Assembly: GCF_013368755.1 (NCBI RefSeq)
Contig: NC_049565.1
Location: 1,488,001-1,552,000 of the forward strand
Origin: Talaromyces rugulosus
Lineage: Eukaryota > Ascomycota > Eurotiomycetes > Eurotiales > Trichocomaceae
Reading direction: 5' to 3'
Length of the DNA: 64,000 bases
How positions within the stretch are numbered: position 1 is the first letter of the stretch; the number at the start of each line of letters is the position of its first letter. Of the stretch, positions 47,401-58,889 are shown piece after piece. Both the position numbers and the translations under genes were made by a program. Below the pieces are notes generated by a model. The model saw nothing but the letters and a program-made list of their open reading frames with translations. It was not told where the DNA came from and made no database searches.

Positions 47401-49698
47401 GTACCAATTGGTGAGCAAGGGAGCGTCGTTAGCCGTACAGGAAACAGCTTTGTTACCAACAGTTCTGGGCCAAGTTCATTGAGCAATAACTCCGAGGCAG
47501 TTTCTGGTGTCTCTTTGGCTTCTGCAATTACCAGGGCATCTGACTACTCGGAAGCCGCCCAGCCCATGACACCCACTTCCCCCAATGCCCGCGAGTCGCT
47601 GCCCTCAGCCAAGGAGTTAAGTGACAGGAAGGTACTTGAAGGAAAAGCCTCTCCGGGCTTGAAGAGGACCAAAGCAAAGAGGCGATCTCGACATGCTGAA
47701 GAGATGTCCCCTTCAGAGAATTCACCCAAGGCTTCCTCTGTGTCTGTGCCTGAGCAACAACCAGAATCACCACCAAAACCAAGCCCGAAAACCCCTGGTC
47801 GATTCTACGAAAGCACTAAACCCATCATCAAGCCAAAAGCCAGCATCTCCCGAGAAAAAGGCGAAGCGCCTCTGCATGCTAAGCGTGAAAGTCCGAACGA
47901 GCACCGTCTGTCTTCTGTACCTTCAATGAAAATGCCAACGATACCGAAGATCAGGCAGGAAAGTGGTAGCAGCCACAGTAACACATCGGTCGATACCACT
48001 TCTGATGATGAGGAATGGCCAGACTTGGGATCAAATACGCATTCGCCTGAAACTGATACCAGTGAATCAGAGGAGCCGCCTGCTCCACCTCCTCATCGAT
48101 CTCCAAGCCAAACACAACTCAAGAATGTTCCGACTCTCAGCCCATCTGCCAATCGCCAGAAGCGAAGGTCATCATCACCCCTGAAGCACGAATATGAGCC
48201 ATCGACTGCTTCCGACACTTCATCTGAGTCCGACAGTTCGACTGTCCGCCATTATGACATGGGATACTCTTCTTCAGGCTCTTCCGACTCATCGGACGAG
48301 GAATTAGAAGACGATGACATCTTATTACCTATCCCCCCCACAAGATCGGCCCAGTTCTCAGATCCTTCCCCCCCCGCATCTCTTCCTGCTCTTGATGGAG
48401 ATACTTTGTCTCCTTCAAATTCTGCTTCTCAAGGACCTTATCGTTCTGTTCCCTCACAGCCATCCAAATCATCCAAAGCGATTGCATCGATATTTTACTG
48501 GGCAGAGCAAGGGAAGTGGGAACCCCTCCTTCCTGCTGAATGCAGTATCGTGGTGACCCCTGGTCTTATCGAAGCGTATGAGATTTCGAATGGCCCCGAA
48601 TCAGACTATCATACTGGCCATAAGAACCGACCTCTTATTGCACTGGAGCTGACACCCTTGGTTCCAATTCGTCGTGGAACCGCGATCGATATTAGCATAC
48701 GCTCCCCACCTACCGAAAGATCCAGAATCCGAAAAAGTAATAACATCATGTTCCGCTCCCGCAATTTGGAAGAATGTGAAGCGTTATATGGCTTGATCAA
48801 CCAAGCTCGCATTAATAATCCCACCTACATCGCTCTTCAAAACGCACGAGGTCCTTTCGATGGGCAGCCAGCTGCTCTCTCAAGATATAACTCGACAGAC
48901 AATAATAAAACGGCCAGCTGGTTTGGTTTCCCGCGAAGGAAAAATAGTTATCGAGCTTCGAAGCGCGCGCCTTCCATAGGTATGGCGTCTGACAGTAGCG
49001 TGGGCACTATGAGCAGTGCATTTTCTGCCCTCAAGCGATTTGGTACCGGCAATAAGCTCTTCAGCATTGCCAGGTCGACCATTACATCCCGAACAGGAAG
49101 CCGCGATGGAAGCCTTTATTCAAGCTCTGGTGGCTCTGGTCTTGCAGCACTTGCAGAGGCAATAAAGGGAGCTGACGGCATTGGTTTGTCAAATGCGAAA
49201 ATCAGATTTTATCTCCGCGAGAGCACAACGAAATGGCGTGACCTGGGTGCAGCTCGACTGACGATCATGCCTGCGACACCCAAATCATCACGGCCAACTA
49301 CATCTAGCGACACGTCAGCAGGAGATGCAAACCCAGGTTCAAGCAGGTCTCCATCAGAAGTTCCAAGTGATTCGGTAAATGAACCTCTCCCCGACGGTGT
49401 ATCAACTCCTACACCCGCCGCATCCCCTCGCCGCGTCGTTATGAGCCAAGAAAAACGAATTATCGTCCAGGGAAAAACTGTAGGCGAAGTTTTACTGGAC
49501 GTTTGCTTGGGCGAGAGCTCTTTTGAACGTATAGCTCGTACTGGCATTGCTGTTTCCGTCTGGGAAGACCGCGCGGGCGGAACTGTTCAACACAAGGGTG
49601 GAGTTACTGGCGGAGCATTCCGCATTTATATGATTCAAATGAAAAGCGAGGCTGAAGCTGCATATACTTTTGGCTTGGTTGGAAAGTTGCGTTATTAA
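44419..49698 (+). CDS. Giant DH-domain protein, putative Rho-GEF
   Basis: Single uninterrupted exon of 1759 aa. Residues 1-590 are disordered and Ser/Arg/Lys-rich, with a short proline run (PAPPPPPPVNN) near 313-325. A Dbl-homology-like helical domain spans about 595-815: MEDLMNELTSDEAKYLRELR opens it and LLKRPLVRLKYLSKTFKGID is the typical late helix. A PH-like region follows at about 835-955 (DDTDRWLLFPPIETNWI, EWIHMIGL). After another disordered stretch, a second PH-like module lies at about 1355-1470 (ASIFYWAEQGKWEPL, IMFRSRNLEECEALYGLINQ). The order suggests a Rho GTPase exchange factor for polarity or septation, comparable to Bud3-type proteins, but the paralogue is uncertain. Similar proteins are sometimes labelled SRm160/300-like because of Ser/Arg content; I find the DH reading better supported. 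Confidence 0.7.
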   Translation: MPSPATPRRDAVRGSAKSTPTKSKTLDIGKPLGLYDTNSVREKVRVWQQKGGGVVASKDALADDENDVKIHEAEKERGEQDEENKPIRSKLEEPTEPPKTPRPTARKTSKNIKGAENGGIRKRSQSTPRKRVISDQHWRKQRSPPTAGRKAAKEPPKRITTYKTNEQYTSSTSSLPEKKSARKDHIPDDGIRVYAHGQTPRNKSRTVKTTRYVYKDDDSFLEKESSKDAESVVTSAISKESEENEPTVAGRLRRNTPPPEDDDGWARSEADFSELSRRRRRGVTEPRNLRKTKGGLLNQVLDESRKMFAKPAPPPPPPVNNRGDKIAAWLSGQPDPFVDGGDDRMSVEIPAPLKTRSETTKRSVRSLESSAIEEDSQFSESWHDHRRDSKTSDEKSRRRRRSSGSLTVCEDTETLRKSPLSETSVSETRKGRPVSSHSHSVKNPRTPDPTTPTRTSRLKNVAPSRDSIISDESSEVSASDIILPLRLKRPFPSTGIHRLSTIASEETLSTRDDRSFLERESQSSELDSTTTRSLNDEERDYFDPNSLSRAGHGLKRKLTKHDDLMSVLSEPTSRRHSVRSSRSIRSNRTRLGKATMEDLMNELTSDEAKYLRELRTLVGGVIPVLLSCVLSRSDSAIAAGLFRPSADPKDEMTFTRPIVDMGVALERLKTLHKRIPLEDCDALLNWAQGAQRVYRDYLKAWRMGFQDVVVNLAPLDEEESAKLETQSLDQGMDRDESGDVIDSNGEKVDVAYLLKRPLVRLKYLSKTFKGIDYIAHSPKAEKVAENYQELVEHARRRSNDERARLEDESAACIDGTRIRDPETLKVLTDVTVNKTRRVLARDFFNLSLLHSSGQTIDCHAELLLRDNAPGTESGGDLLICEIDDTDRWLLFPPIETNWISARSGSSKGEIVVMIRGKSAVEDREWRELLSLTIPGEDVRSEWIHMIGLDPVPPTISRSHSFLERARKQRRKSVDEKSEKPASLKLRLPSPSEVDVPIGEQGSVVSRTGNSFVTNSSGPSSLSNNSEAVSGVSLASAITRASDYSEAAQPMTPTSPNARESLPSAKELSDRKVLEGKASPGLKRTKAKRRSRHAEEMSPSENSPKASSVSVPEQQPESPPKPSPKTPGRFYESTKPIIKPKASISREKGEAPLHAKRESPNEHRLSSVPSMKMPTIPKIRQESGSSHSNTSVDTTSDDEEWPDLGSNTHSPETDTSESEEPPAPPPHRSPSQTQLKNVPTLSPSANRQKRRSSSPLKHEYEPSTASDTSSESDSSTVRHYDMGYSSSGSSDSSDEELEDDDILLPIPPTRSAQFSDPSPPASLPALDGDTLSPSNSASQGPYRSVPSQPSKSSKAIASIFYWAEQGKWEPLLPAECSIVVTPGLIEAYEISNGPESDYHTGHKNRPLIALELTPLVPIRRGTAIDISIRSPPTERSRIRKSNNIMFRSRNLEECEALYGLINQARINNPTYIALQNARGPFDGQPAALSRYNSTDNNKTASWFGFPRRKNSYRASKRAPSIGMASDSSVGTMSSAFSALKRFGTGNKLFSIARSTITSRTGSRDGSLYSSSGGSGLAALAEAIKGADGIGLSNAKIRFYLRESTTKWRDLGAARLTIMPATPKSSRPTTSSDTSAGDANPGSSRSPSEVPSDSVNEPLPDGVSTPTPAASPRRVVMSQEKRIIVQGKTVGEVLLDVCLGESSFERIARTGIAVSVWEDRAGGTVQHKGGVTGGAFRIYMIQMKSEAEAAYTFGLVGKLRY

Positions 49699-50279
49699 TC
49701 ACTTTTTGATTGATTATAACCCTTGAATCCCTTTTCCTCCTTCGCTGTGATGCCCCTTTCTCCATCCCCATGTCATGATTTTGATTTATTTCCTGTTTTA
49801 ATTGTTATAAACCTTTGTTAGGAACCTCAAGTGACACTTGTCTCTTGAGATTAAATATGCCCGACTTTGCACATATAGCGCTGTTTCTTTTGATATGTGT
49901 GAAGGAACTCGACATCTCTCGCGATTTTCTTCACATTCTCCCTCTCTTTCACTACGAACATTTCCTTTATACCTGACATACCCATGTACCCATTTTTCAC
50001 AGACTAAATACTGTGCTGCCTATGCATCATCCCTATCCATTTTTTTGGACCACTACGCTCTTCGAGCAATGTTTAAACATTTGTGACCTGTTTCATTTCC
50101 ATGTTATATGTATTTAGACTTAGCTATTCATCTACACAATTACCAATGTATATAGTCCTTTTCCAATAACACCACAGCCTATTCTATGTCTATATAGTAA
50201 ATGCTTCCTTTTCCCAACTATCCTTTCAATAAGATGCCCTTTTCACGTAGATAGAGAAGGTCCAGTACTTGAGCTCTTT
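49699..50279. other. Convergent intergenic region
   Basis: 581 T/C-rich bases between the DH-domain gene (+) and RDH54 (-). Only short chance frames. No gene seen. Confidence 0.6.
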
Positions 50280-53200
50280 TTACGAGGACGCCCCAACTGG
50301 TGTTGTTGGAAACGCCGTTTTCTCGAATATAAACCCTACTCCATGGTCCCCATCCTTGAATAGGGACTGCAAGACCGAATCACCGATTTGACTCTGGAGC
50401 TCAGAATCCTGGTCTGTAAAAGCAGCTGGGTCAATGTGCAGGTACTGCGAAAGGAACTGTTGGATTTTATTTGTCCCAGAGGTACCATCTGATTTTCCTT
50501 TACTGCCCGAGTCCTTTTTGCCTCTGGCCGTTCGTTTATTGTTTCGTTGTTGCAAGGCATGAATGCCTTGAAGGATCCGCTTCTCTTGTTCTTCCATGTC
50601 GACTTGGGATGCTTTCATGAGCGTGGGGAGGTCTGGAAACTCGATTTCTTCCTCGGCTTCGCTGCTTGTCGAATCTTCTTTGAAAAATGGAGACTGGCTT
50701 CTCGGTTCCTCCAGAGAATCGCTCTCATCATCTCCTTCTGCAAGTATAGGTGTCCCCTTGCCGCCACAACTGCATCCAAGTAGCTCATGGGTTTGGCAGC
50801 CCTCGCCTTCATGCAGTCGAAATAAATCCTTCAGTTCCTCGCGCGAGAACTGGGCTACACCACCTTTCGATTCCATGACACTGTCTGCCAAGCCGATTTT
50901 CGTGACCTGCCGCTGCCAGATCTTTTCCTCAAGACTGCCCTTTAGCATGATGCGGTAGATGTAGCAATGGCGTTTCTGGCCATCTCGGTGGATTCGAGCC
51001 ATGGCTTGCATATCGGTAGCCGGGTTCCAGTCGATGTCGAAAAGGACCAAACGACTGGCTCCAATCAGGTTAAGGCCTGTTCCGCCGGCTTTGGCAGATA
51101 GAAGGAACGCGAAGCATGCGTCCGCAGGGGTGCGGTTGAAGTCATCGACTAGAGACTGACGTTTTGCGGTGGGAACAGAGCCGTCCAGGCGAAGAAAAGG
51201 CAATGATAGAGATGTAAGCAGTGTGGCGAGAAGGTCTAGTGTGGATGTATAGTTGGAAACTAGAACAATCTTTTCTGAAGATGTTGTTCGTAAATTGTAT
51301 AACAGTTGATCAAGAACTCTGATTTTACCACTAGAGGAAGGGGAGAAATGTCGAATAAGGTTTGGAGGGAGAGTCGACAGCAATGCTGTGATTGTATTGT
51401 TTTTCGACGACTCGTCGTTTGTTTTCGGATTGATAAGGGATGGGCTGTTGCAAAGCTTCTTTAAAATAGTTAAAAGGCTAAATGCCCCATCCGTGCTCCC
51501 CAGTGCCGTTTGAAAAATGGGAGACGCAAGCACGTGTCGGTAGATATTAGCCTGGGTAGACGTGGGCTCACATAATAACACATATTCTGTTTTGGGTGGC
51601 AAATACTGCGACAGGACTTCAGCTGTCCTGCGGAGCATAAACATCGATGTAAGATCCCGAAGTTCTTCGCTTCTGGACTCGCCCTTTTCTATGTCCTTTT
51701 TAGTCGCCTCTGGTTGTCGGCTCCGCACAATCGGGCCTTCAAACTCTCGCATAAAGTTCTTGTAGGTGCCAAGGATCCCTGGGTTTATCAAGTCAACAGC
51801 CGCAAAGAATTCACTGAGATCGTTTTGGATCGGAGTGCCCGATAGGATGACCCTCTTTGTGGCATTCAGTGCTTGAATAGCTTGGCCGCTCTTGTTCTGC
51901 ACAGTCTTGAGTCTGTGGCCCTCATCGGCAATAACGATGTCAACGCCATGGCCTTTGGTAAGTCCTTCTTGAACAGTGCGAAGCTTTTCATAGCCAACAA
52001 TCATAATACTGTACGCCTTGCCCATTGTGAAATCGGTTAATCGTTTCCGCTTATCGTCAAAGACAAACACCCCAATGCGTTCATTGCCGAGCCATTTGCG
52101 AAATTCTTTTCTCCAATTATTGATGAGAGTCACCGGACACACTATCAAAGCTTTCTTTATTACTGGGGATGATTCGTAGATAGGGTTTTGTTTGAGCAGG
52201 GTCCACAGGAGTGTTATGGTTTGCAGAGTCTTTCCAAGACCCATCTCATCAGCCAAGATGGCTCCTTCACCATTGAAATCCCGCAGACCCATCACGCATT
52301 CGTAAAGGAATTTGACGCCTTCCCGTTGGTGGTCACGCAAATGCTTGGACAGTAAGGGATCGACTACAACATCGACAACTGCCTTTCCTTTGGGAACAGA
52401 GGTGGGTCTCTTCATAACCAGAGCCCCAGGTGCATTAGGATCATGACGTGGAGTAGGTTGACCAGTTATCTGAGGGGTTGAGATGGTTTTATCTTTCAAT
52501 GGGTTCTTGAAGATACTGCCGAGCCCGGCGCTTCTTGAGGACGCAGTATTGAGATGCTTCACTGAAAACATCTGTTTCCCGGGCTGCGTAGAGTCTGTTT
52601 CATTTGATATGTCTTTTTTCGCAGCTTTATTAACAGAAGATGCTTCAACCTTGGCGCGTTGAAGGTTGCTTGGGGTCACTGAGGTTGCTGCCTTTGATCG
52701 AACTGGAGGTGAAGTTGCGAGTTTCTTTGCTCCACCTAAAAAGTCTCGTCCTGACAAGTAGTCCTCTTTTGAAATTGACGACTCTATCTCCACATCCTTT
52801 CCACTAATCGATAGACTTGCGCCGGGTTCGAGTGGTGTATTAATCACGATTCTGCCCATGTCCCGGCCAGACACGTCACGCAGGTAACCATAACCTCCGC
52901 GGATTGAAAGGATCCCGTCACCATCCCAGGTCTTGTGTTTCTTGGTGGTGAATTTTCGCCTTGGGAGAAAGGTAAGCGAAATATTTCCTGCGAATCGGAT
53001 GAATTATACTAACCATAGAACATTATAGTACGCTTCCACATCATCGGCTGGAGCGTTTTGCTTGTCTGTCGAGTTGTCCCCATCGCTAGACGAATTGCGA
53101 ACTGGGTTCAGTGGTCTCTGCGAGGCAGGTTTCTTGGTGATATTGCCATCTGATGGCTTGGAAATGACATCACTATCGGCTTCGTCGTCGTGTTTGCTTT

Positions 53201-53318
53201 CTAAACGCGGTCGTTTGAACGGACGAGGGGTGTTGATATCGGAGTTTGGTGAGTCAGATGATACGTCTGATGCCAAATTCTTTCGAATGAGGGGAGGCCG
53301 GAAAGGCTTGAAATGCAT
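50280..53318 (-). CDS. rdh54: Rdh54/Tid1 SNF2-family recombination translocase
   Basis: Two exons, 53318-53014 and 52959-50280; 994 aa. The N-terminal 300 residues are basic/disordered, with FKPFRPPLIRK at the start. The SNF2 core has ILADEMGLGKT (about 340), DEGHRLK, SGTPIQNDL, KAGGTGLNLIGASR and ARIHRDGQKR, and a C-terminal segment CQTHELLGCSCGGKG that can bind zinc, as in Rad54 relatives. Rdh54 (Rad54B) moves along dsDNA, stimulates Rad51/Dmc1 strand exchange, and strips recombinases from undamaged chromatin. The frame continues upstream of the longest open stretch to the family motif TWDGDGILSIRGGYGYLRDV, and the intron CTATG/GTTAGT to CCAAG/G connects exon 1. An ACGCGT box lies about 73 bp before the start. 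Confidence 0.94.
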
Positions 53319-53899
53319 TATTATCAAGTCAGATCAATGCTGGCTGAGCAAAGATAGCCGAGAAAAGTCGGGGTCCATGATTCTCGGGCGACGCGTCCAG
53401 GCGACGCGACATCACGTGGAGATAACGATAACCTTATTTGTGGGGCACTTTTAAAAAGGCCTTGGATAAATTGACGAATGATGTTGGCGTATGCATGTGG
53501 CCTTCAACTTAATTTGCGCACGGTTCAATTGTTCAGATGCGATGTTCGGAACGATATGAAGTGAAGCAATTATAATAATTAAATTATTGGTCAAGACCAT
53601 TTGAAGTGTCTTCTACCAACACTGGAGGTAATTAGGTTCAAATGTTTGGGGACATGTTAATACTTTTTCTGCAAATTCTAATATTTTATAAAATTTTCTG
53701 TTTGATGTATGAAAAACAAAGTCTTGATAACATTGAACTCGTTCTGGAAATTACACAAATATATATTAATCAGGATGTATCCTTAAATGATGGCTCCCAG
53801 ATCACAGAAGACAGCGGATATCTCGTGAAAAAGAAGAATAAGAAATAAAAAGATAGCTCTTTATATATAGCGGCGTTAAGCTGAACAAGAACATACGTC
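53319..53899. promoter_or_regulatory. RDH54 promoter and permease 3' region
   Basis: 581 bp, very AT-rich toward the permease end. The RDH54-proximal part holds the MCB box and a CACGTG near 53414. No gene seen. Confidence 0.55.
53391..53396. promoter_or_regulatory. MluI cell-cycle box (ACGCGT)
   Basis: ACGCGT inside GACGCGTC, with a related GACGCGAC 12 bp further on, 73 bp upstream of the RDH54 start. Fits MBF-driven G1/S expression of a recombination gene. Confidence 0.55.
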
Positions 53900-55682
53900 T
53901 TATTTGGCGTCGTCCGCAACCTTGCGGTCTGTGAGCGGAATGGCCTGGGGACCAACGTAGTGGCGTTGGTGAATAAACCACCAAATGGCGATGAAAATGG
54001 TGAGTCCACCAGTGATCAGACTGGCATAATTCATTGACTTGGCATCGGTAGGGAGCGTGTAAGGGAAGCAGAAGATAACGATGAATGCGAGAATGTAGAT
54101 GCAGGACACAATGTTGACAATGTAACCAACTGCGCCTTTCATCCAAAAGTATCCACGAGTGATGGAAGATCGCCTTGACAAAACGTGGGGGAAAATGGCA
54201 GTGAAGTATGACAGCGTCGAAAGCTGGACGTAGGAACCGACAAAGGCGTTGAACGCTGTAGACGATCCGACGTAAATACAAGCTAGAATTGTGATCAAGC
54301 AGCCACAGATCAAAGTGGCGTTGAACGGGTTGTGCATTTTGTTGTTGATGCGGCCAACGAAACCAGAGAATGGAGTCGCATTGTCCCGGGCAAGAGTCCA
54401 GAGTGTTCGGCCAGCAGTGATGTAGCATCCGACGCAGGTGACGAGGGTTGGAAGAAAGGCGACAATTAGTAGGCCGAGGGCACCACCTCTGGTACCTGTG
54501 GCTTGACGATAGATCTCTGCCAATGGGAAACCAAAGACACTTCCCACGACATCGTCCAAATTTTGGATAGAATAAAACATGGCGATCATGTAAAGAAAAC
54601 CTGTGATGAAGCCGACTGTCATCTGAGCCAGAATGGCTTTGGGGATATTCCTGCTGGGACTAGGGACCAGTTAGCACAACAAAAAGTTACCGTTATTATT
54701 GTTCGAAAATACTCACTGTGGTATTTCCTCAGCGAGATGCGAGGTTACGTCAGGTGTGCCAACACTGTATGCTCCATTTAGCATGCCGGTAACGAAGACG
54801 AAGCCTTGACTCGAATATCCCGTATCACTGGTCCAGCTTCTCCAGACGAACTCGTCGGAAGCATATCCCACTCCATTGACATACGGCATAACAGCACAAA
54901 CAATTATAGTGACAAAAACACCGCCAATAATGAGAACCATGCCCAAGTTGCCGATTTGTGGAAGAAGTCGGTTGGCAAAGAGCACGATCGTACAGCAAAT
55001 CCAGGTGCAGATGAGCATGCTGACGAAGACGTGCCATGGTTGTGGTGTGAACTGTGGGTGGAAGAGAGCATACATGGAAACAGTCTGGTTTCCCAGGATA
55101 GAGGACATGGATGCTGCACCAAATACCCAGGCTAGCGTGTTCCAGTAGCCAGCGAACCATCCACATGCACGGCCATACTTGCCCGCTGTGATGGAAGCCC
55201 AGTGATAGACTGTTCAGGCGATTAGTGATTGTGAGAGGATAAAGACTAATCGTCACACACCTCCACTTGCTGAAGGCATAGCAGATGCCAATTCAGCGAT
55301 AGACGCGGCGACAAACCAATAGCAAATAGAAACAGCAATGCTGCGTCTCAATTAGCAAACATGCAATGTTTCCAGGAGGCTGAATTATTACTCACAATTC
55401 ATAGATAACACCGGCAGGGCCTCCATTGGAAATGTTGATAGTCTGTAGTCGGTTCTTAGTCGCCGGTTTATCTGAAACTCAAAAAGGATTCCTTACCACA
55501 CTTCCGCCTTGAGCGATCCAGGTGTTTCCGGTGGTGACAGCAATGGCACAAATGCTCAAAAGGCCAAAGTTCCGCTGTAGTTCCTGCTTGTGGCCTGAAG
55601 CGTTGACAACTTCTTCGGAGCCGTTGTCAGAAATAGGGCCCTCGACGGCGTTCATCTTCTCATCAGGGATATTTGCAGCCAT
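53900..55682 (-). CDS. APC-superfamily permease (amino acid/choline type)
   Basis: Five exons read downwards: 55682-55497, 55442-55396, 55340-55261, 55209-54717 and 54659-53900; 521 aa with about twelve hydrophobic segments. Motifs include LQRNFGLLSICAIAVTTGNT near TM1, GGPAGVIYEFIAVSICYW, the loop ASAMPSASGGVYHWASI, and LAEEIPHPSRNIPKAILAQM after TM6-7, all typical of fungal APC transporters in the GABA permease (Uga4) / choline transporter (Hnm1) group. Substrate cannot be fixed from sequence; choline or a gamma-amino acid is most likely. All five exons join in frame. Location at the plasma membrane is inferred from the family. It is divergent from the rhodopsin-like gene. Confidence 0.88.
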
Positions 55683-57520
55683 GATAGATAGACAGCCAGC
55701 TCGAAGCAGTCGCCTCTTGAAATGAATGAAATCCGCAACGTGCGGGAGTAGACCAGAGTGATGTTTCGAGAATTGACGATGAAAGGAGATGGTTCACTTC
55801 CCCTGACCTGACTTGACCTAGCACACCGAGATACCACATGTACTCCGCAGACAAACAGAGTAAAGGGAACCTCTGGGGATCTGGTCCACTTGATCCCGCG
55901 CGGCGTACTAGCTCGTGGAATTCAGCTGGTAGAGTCACTGAGACTTGGTGTACGCTATAGAGAAAAATTTGCGGTACGTAATCCGCGATCGCTGAGAATA
56001 ATGAATGGTGGTTTGGTGAGACTTTGAGCCAGCCATCTTATCTCACATTTTTACTGCAAGGGTGTGTGATTGGCGTAGTTCTCCGTGGCCAAGTAAAGGC
56101 GGGGCTAGTAATGTTACATTATTGGCCTACTTTAAAAGGGAAGTGGGGCATTGCCACCGCGCTTGCCCCAAAAAAGTAACTCTAGCAGATGCCAGAAACT
56201 ATGTCGTCTGCCTAAAGAGGAAATTCCGACATTCACCTACTCTTGTCAGTGGAGTAGTCTTGTTGTTATATCAAGTGCTGGGTGCTTCCAAAGCTGGCGG
56301 CCTTCTGTGTGGCGATAGACTGCCTCCCGGCTTTTCCAACATACGAAGAAGAAGGTGTTTTGCGGGTTTCAGGTTGTTATGGGATAAGTTATAGAATAAT
56401 GTAACATTTGAAAAAGATGCTATCGACAAACCAAAATCCCAAAAGTCATTTTTTTAGATCACAAAATTTTCAACGCTAGTATCCGTGGGAAAGCGATGCT
56501 CAAATAGGCTCATTCCCGATGTCAGCTCTCAATGTCAGCATGGCCATGTCGTACATATGCACTTGCGGATCATCGGCAGAGCGATGAGATAAACAGCCGC
56601 TGGAAAAGAACATTTGCAATAAGACCTGAACTTCTGGAATACATGGCACGGCCAATATCCTATTATTAATTGGTGAACCGTGTTTCCGTTCTTCCCCCTT
56701 TCTCAATTCTACGACACAACCAAATATTCCATGGCGATCCTCGGTGTCGGAGTCGGACAGGCAGAGTCCACATGCTCCACAGTCCAAAATTTGCGTCACA
56801 ACGCCACTCCTCGATTTCCCGATTTGGGTTATGCACTTCGGAGATGTGCCTCGACTCGGGATTTGGAGCCAATCTCTAATGGTGAAAGTCCAGCCAAGTT
56901 ATCACCGACATGCTTCGACTAGACAAGGGTCGAAAATGCCGCACCAGGAGTGCACACCACCACCACTACTACTAGTCAAAAAAGTAGATACCAATTCACG
57001 ACCAGACAACCCTAATGGTCCAATGAGCTCCGGAACTGTGAACCTTAAAAAGCTGGTTTAACTTCATCGGCTAGCGCATCATCGGCTAATGTCATTTTGA
57101 GCAAGCAAGGCAGGTCTGTGCCCAATGATGCTGCTGGATTACAAGGTACCAGACGATTGCCAGGAGCAGAAATCTCTGAACCGTGGGCCAAATGTGACAT
57201 GGGCCACTTCTGACGCGGTCGACCTGTCCAAGTACATGGGGATCCTTCAAATGTATCAACTCATCAAAGCTTGTGCTTAGGGCCATCCCCGTCCAGCCTG
57301 CTGACGCCTCCAATCACAGTACGCGACTGCGCATCCGGAACAAAAGATCCGCGGGGTGTCCCTGTAAAGTCGGTCAAATAATTAAAAGACGTTGGCCTCC
57401 TTGGTTGTCTATCATCCCTTTTACCCTTGTTGAGCTGTCAAAGTCGAGGCCGACTTTTGTGTTTTATCGATCAAGCCCTCGGAAACACACAGAGGCGGCA
57501 TTTTCATAAGGACGCCCGTC
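55683..57520. promoter_or_regulatory. 1.8-kb divergent intergenic region
   Basis: Between the permease (-) and the rhodopsin-like gene (+). Frames at 56062-56394, 56500-56799 and 56744-57061 show no recognisable protein. An AGATAA/TTATCT GATA-type core lies near 56038. I see no complete gene; old gene remnants cannot be excluded. Confidence 0.45.
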
Positions 57521-58889
57521 ATGTCATTTCAACCTGGATTTGGAGAGAGTTTTAAGAGAGAAACATGGATCTTATATAGCGTGGGCATGGCAGGAGCTGC
57601 CTTACGATAGTGAGTTTGTCTCAAGAGAAAAAGTTACAGATCGTTGCTGACAGTAATAGTGTTGCTCGTGTTCGACGTCTCGGTATCCGCCATCTGCAAA
57701 TTGACGACTTTATAATGATGTTCGGCATGGTATGGTATACGATTTTATGTGTGGCCTTAAATGAGGTTGCATCTGGGGGAGGGTCGAATTTGATGACGGA
57801 TGAAGACATCGCCAACTTGACCCCGAGTATACACGCAGAAAGAGTCAGAGGAAGCAAATGGGTCTTTGTATCGGAACATGCCTTCATCTTGACTATTTGG
57901 AGCTTTAAATCCTGCATGCTCGTTATTTATTCCCGGATAACGTATGTCACACTCTCTATCTCGTTGCTTAGTAGTTTGTTGTTGACGCAGTATTTGATAG
58001 GGACGGTCTCGCCCAAAAACGACTCATCAACTACTGTGCCATATACGTTGCCCTCGGTTTTGTTGGCACCGAACTTGGTTTATTTTTGAGTTGCATTCCT
58101 CTCAGTAATTACTGGGCTGCTCCTACCCCGAACCGTGAGTGTACCTCGGTGACTTATGCTCTCATATAAAACTAACATATTTTTTTTTAAACAGCACAAT
58201 GCTCAAACTATCAACATTACGAGATCATCCAAGGTTGCTTTTCTATCACTGCTGACGTGTTTATGCTCGCCGTTGCCATCCCACTTCTGTTGAAAATCAG
58301 ACTACCGACGAAACAAAAACTGATATTGGTTGTTCTTTTCGGGATGGGGATATTCGTCATCGTCTCTGCGATTTTAACCAAGGTTTACTGCTTGGTGCCC
58401 CACCTTATCTCCTACGTTTATATGAATTGGTACTTTCGCGAAGCTACCGTGGCTATCCTGGTCACTAATCTGCCACTTGTCTGGTCGCTGCTCCGAGACG
58501 TCTTCCCCGGTATCCTGAGGAGCTGGACTGGCGGCTCAAAGAAAGCCTCCGACCGATACTATCCATCCACACCATGGTCCAACACCCACAAGTCACGGGG
58601 CAGTCGTGGATTTGGCGTTGCAAGTCATGTGCGGTCGACGCGCTCCCACTACGATATCGAAGAAATGGGCCCAATGCCGCAGAAAGAAGATAGCTCGGTG
58701 AGCATTAGCCAACGCAGTGGCGACAGCCCAAACTCTATCAGCGATGACGGATCGGCTCGCGCTCTCCGAATTCGCCAGGAAATCACGGTGACGGTCGAAG
58801 AAGAGGCGCGACGGGAGTCTAAGCTTATTTCGTCAGCTCATGGGTGGAGCGACAATCAGATAGACGGTCGGAAAAGATCCTCAGCCTAG
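57521..58889 (+). CDS. Fungal rhodopsin-like (SAT4-type) integral membrane protein
   Basis: Four exons: 57521-57609, 57660-57941, 58001-58134 and 58195-58889; 399 aa. Six to seven hydrophobic helices occupy about 18-290. Family blocks are RLGIRHLQIDDFIMMFGMVW, the extracellular ASGGGSN loop, LINYCAIYVALGFVGTEL, PLSNYWAAPTPNPQCSNYQH, VFMLAVAIPLLL, and ILTKVYCLVPHL. The cytosolic tail is Ser/Arg-rich with an amphipathic RIRQEITVTVEEE helix near the end, characteristic of this Pezizomycotina-expanded family. These proteins lack the retinal lysine pattern of true opsins as far as I can tell, and their function is mostly unknown. Exon 2/3: the acceptor TTGATAG/G gives RITDGLAQK; a nearer CAG would break the frame. 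Confidence 0.88.

Noticed and set aside
55683..57520. Possible zinc-cluster or small secreted gene between permease and rhodopsin-like gene
   Set aside because: No CX2CX6C pattern, signal peptide or consistent splice pattern found in any frame.
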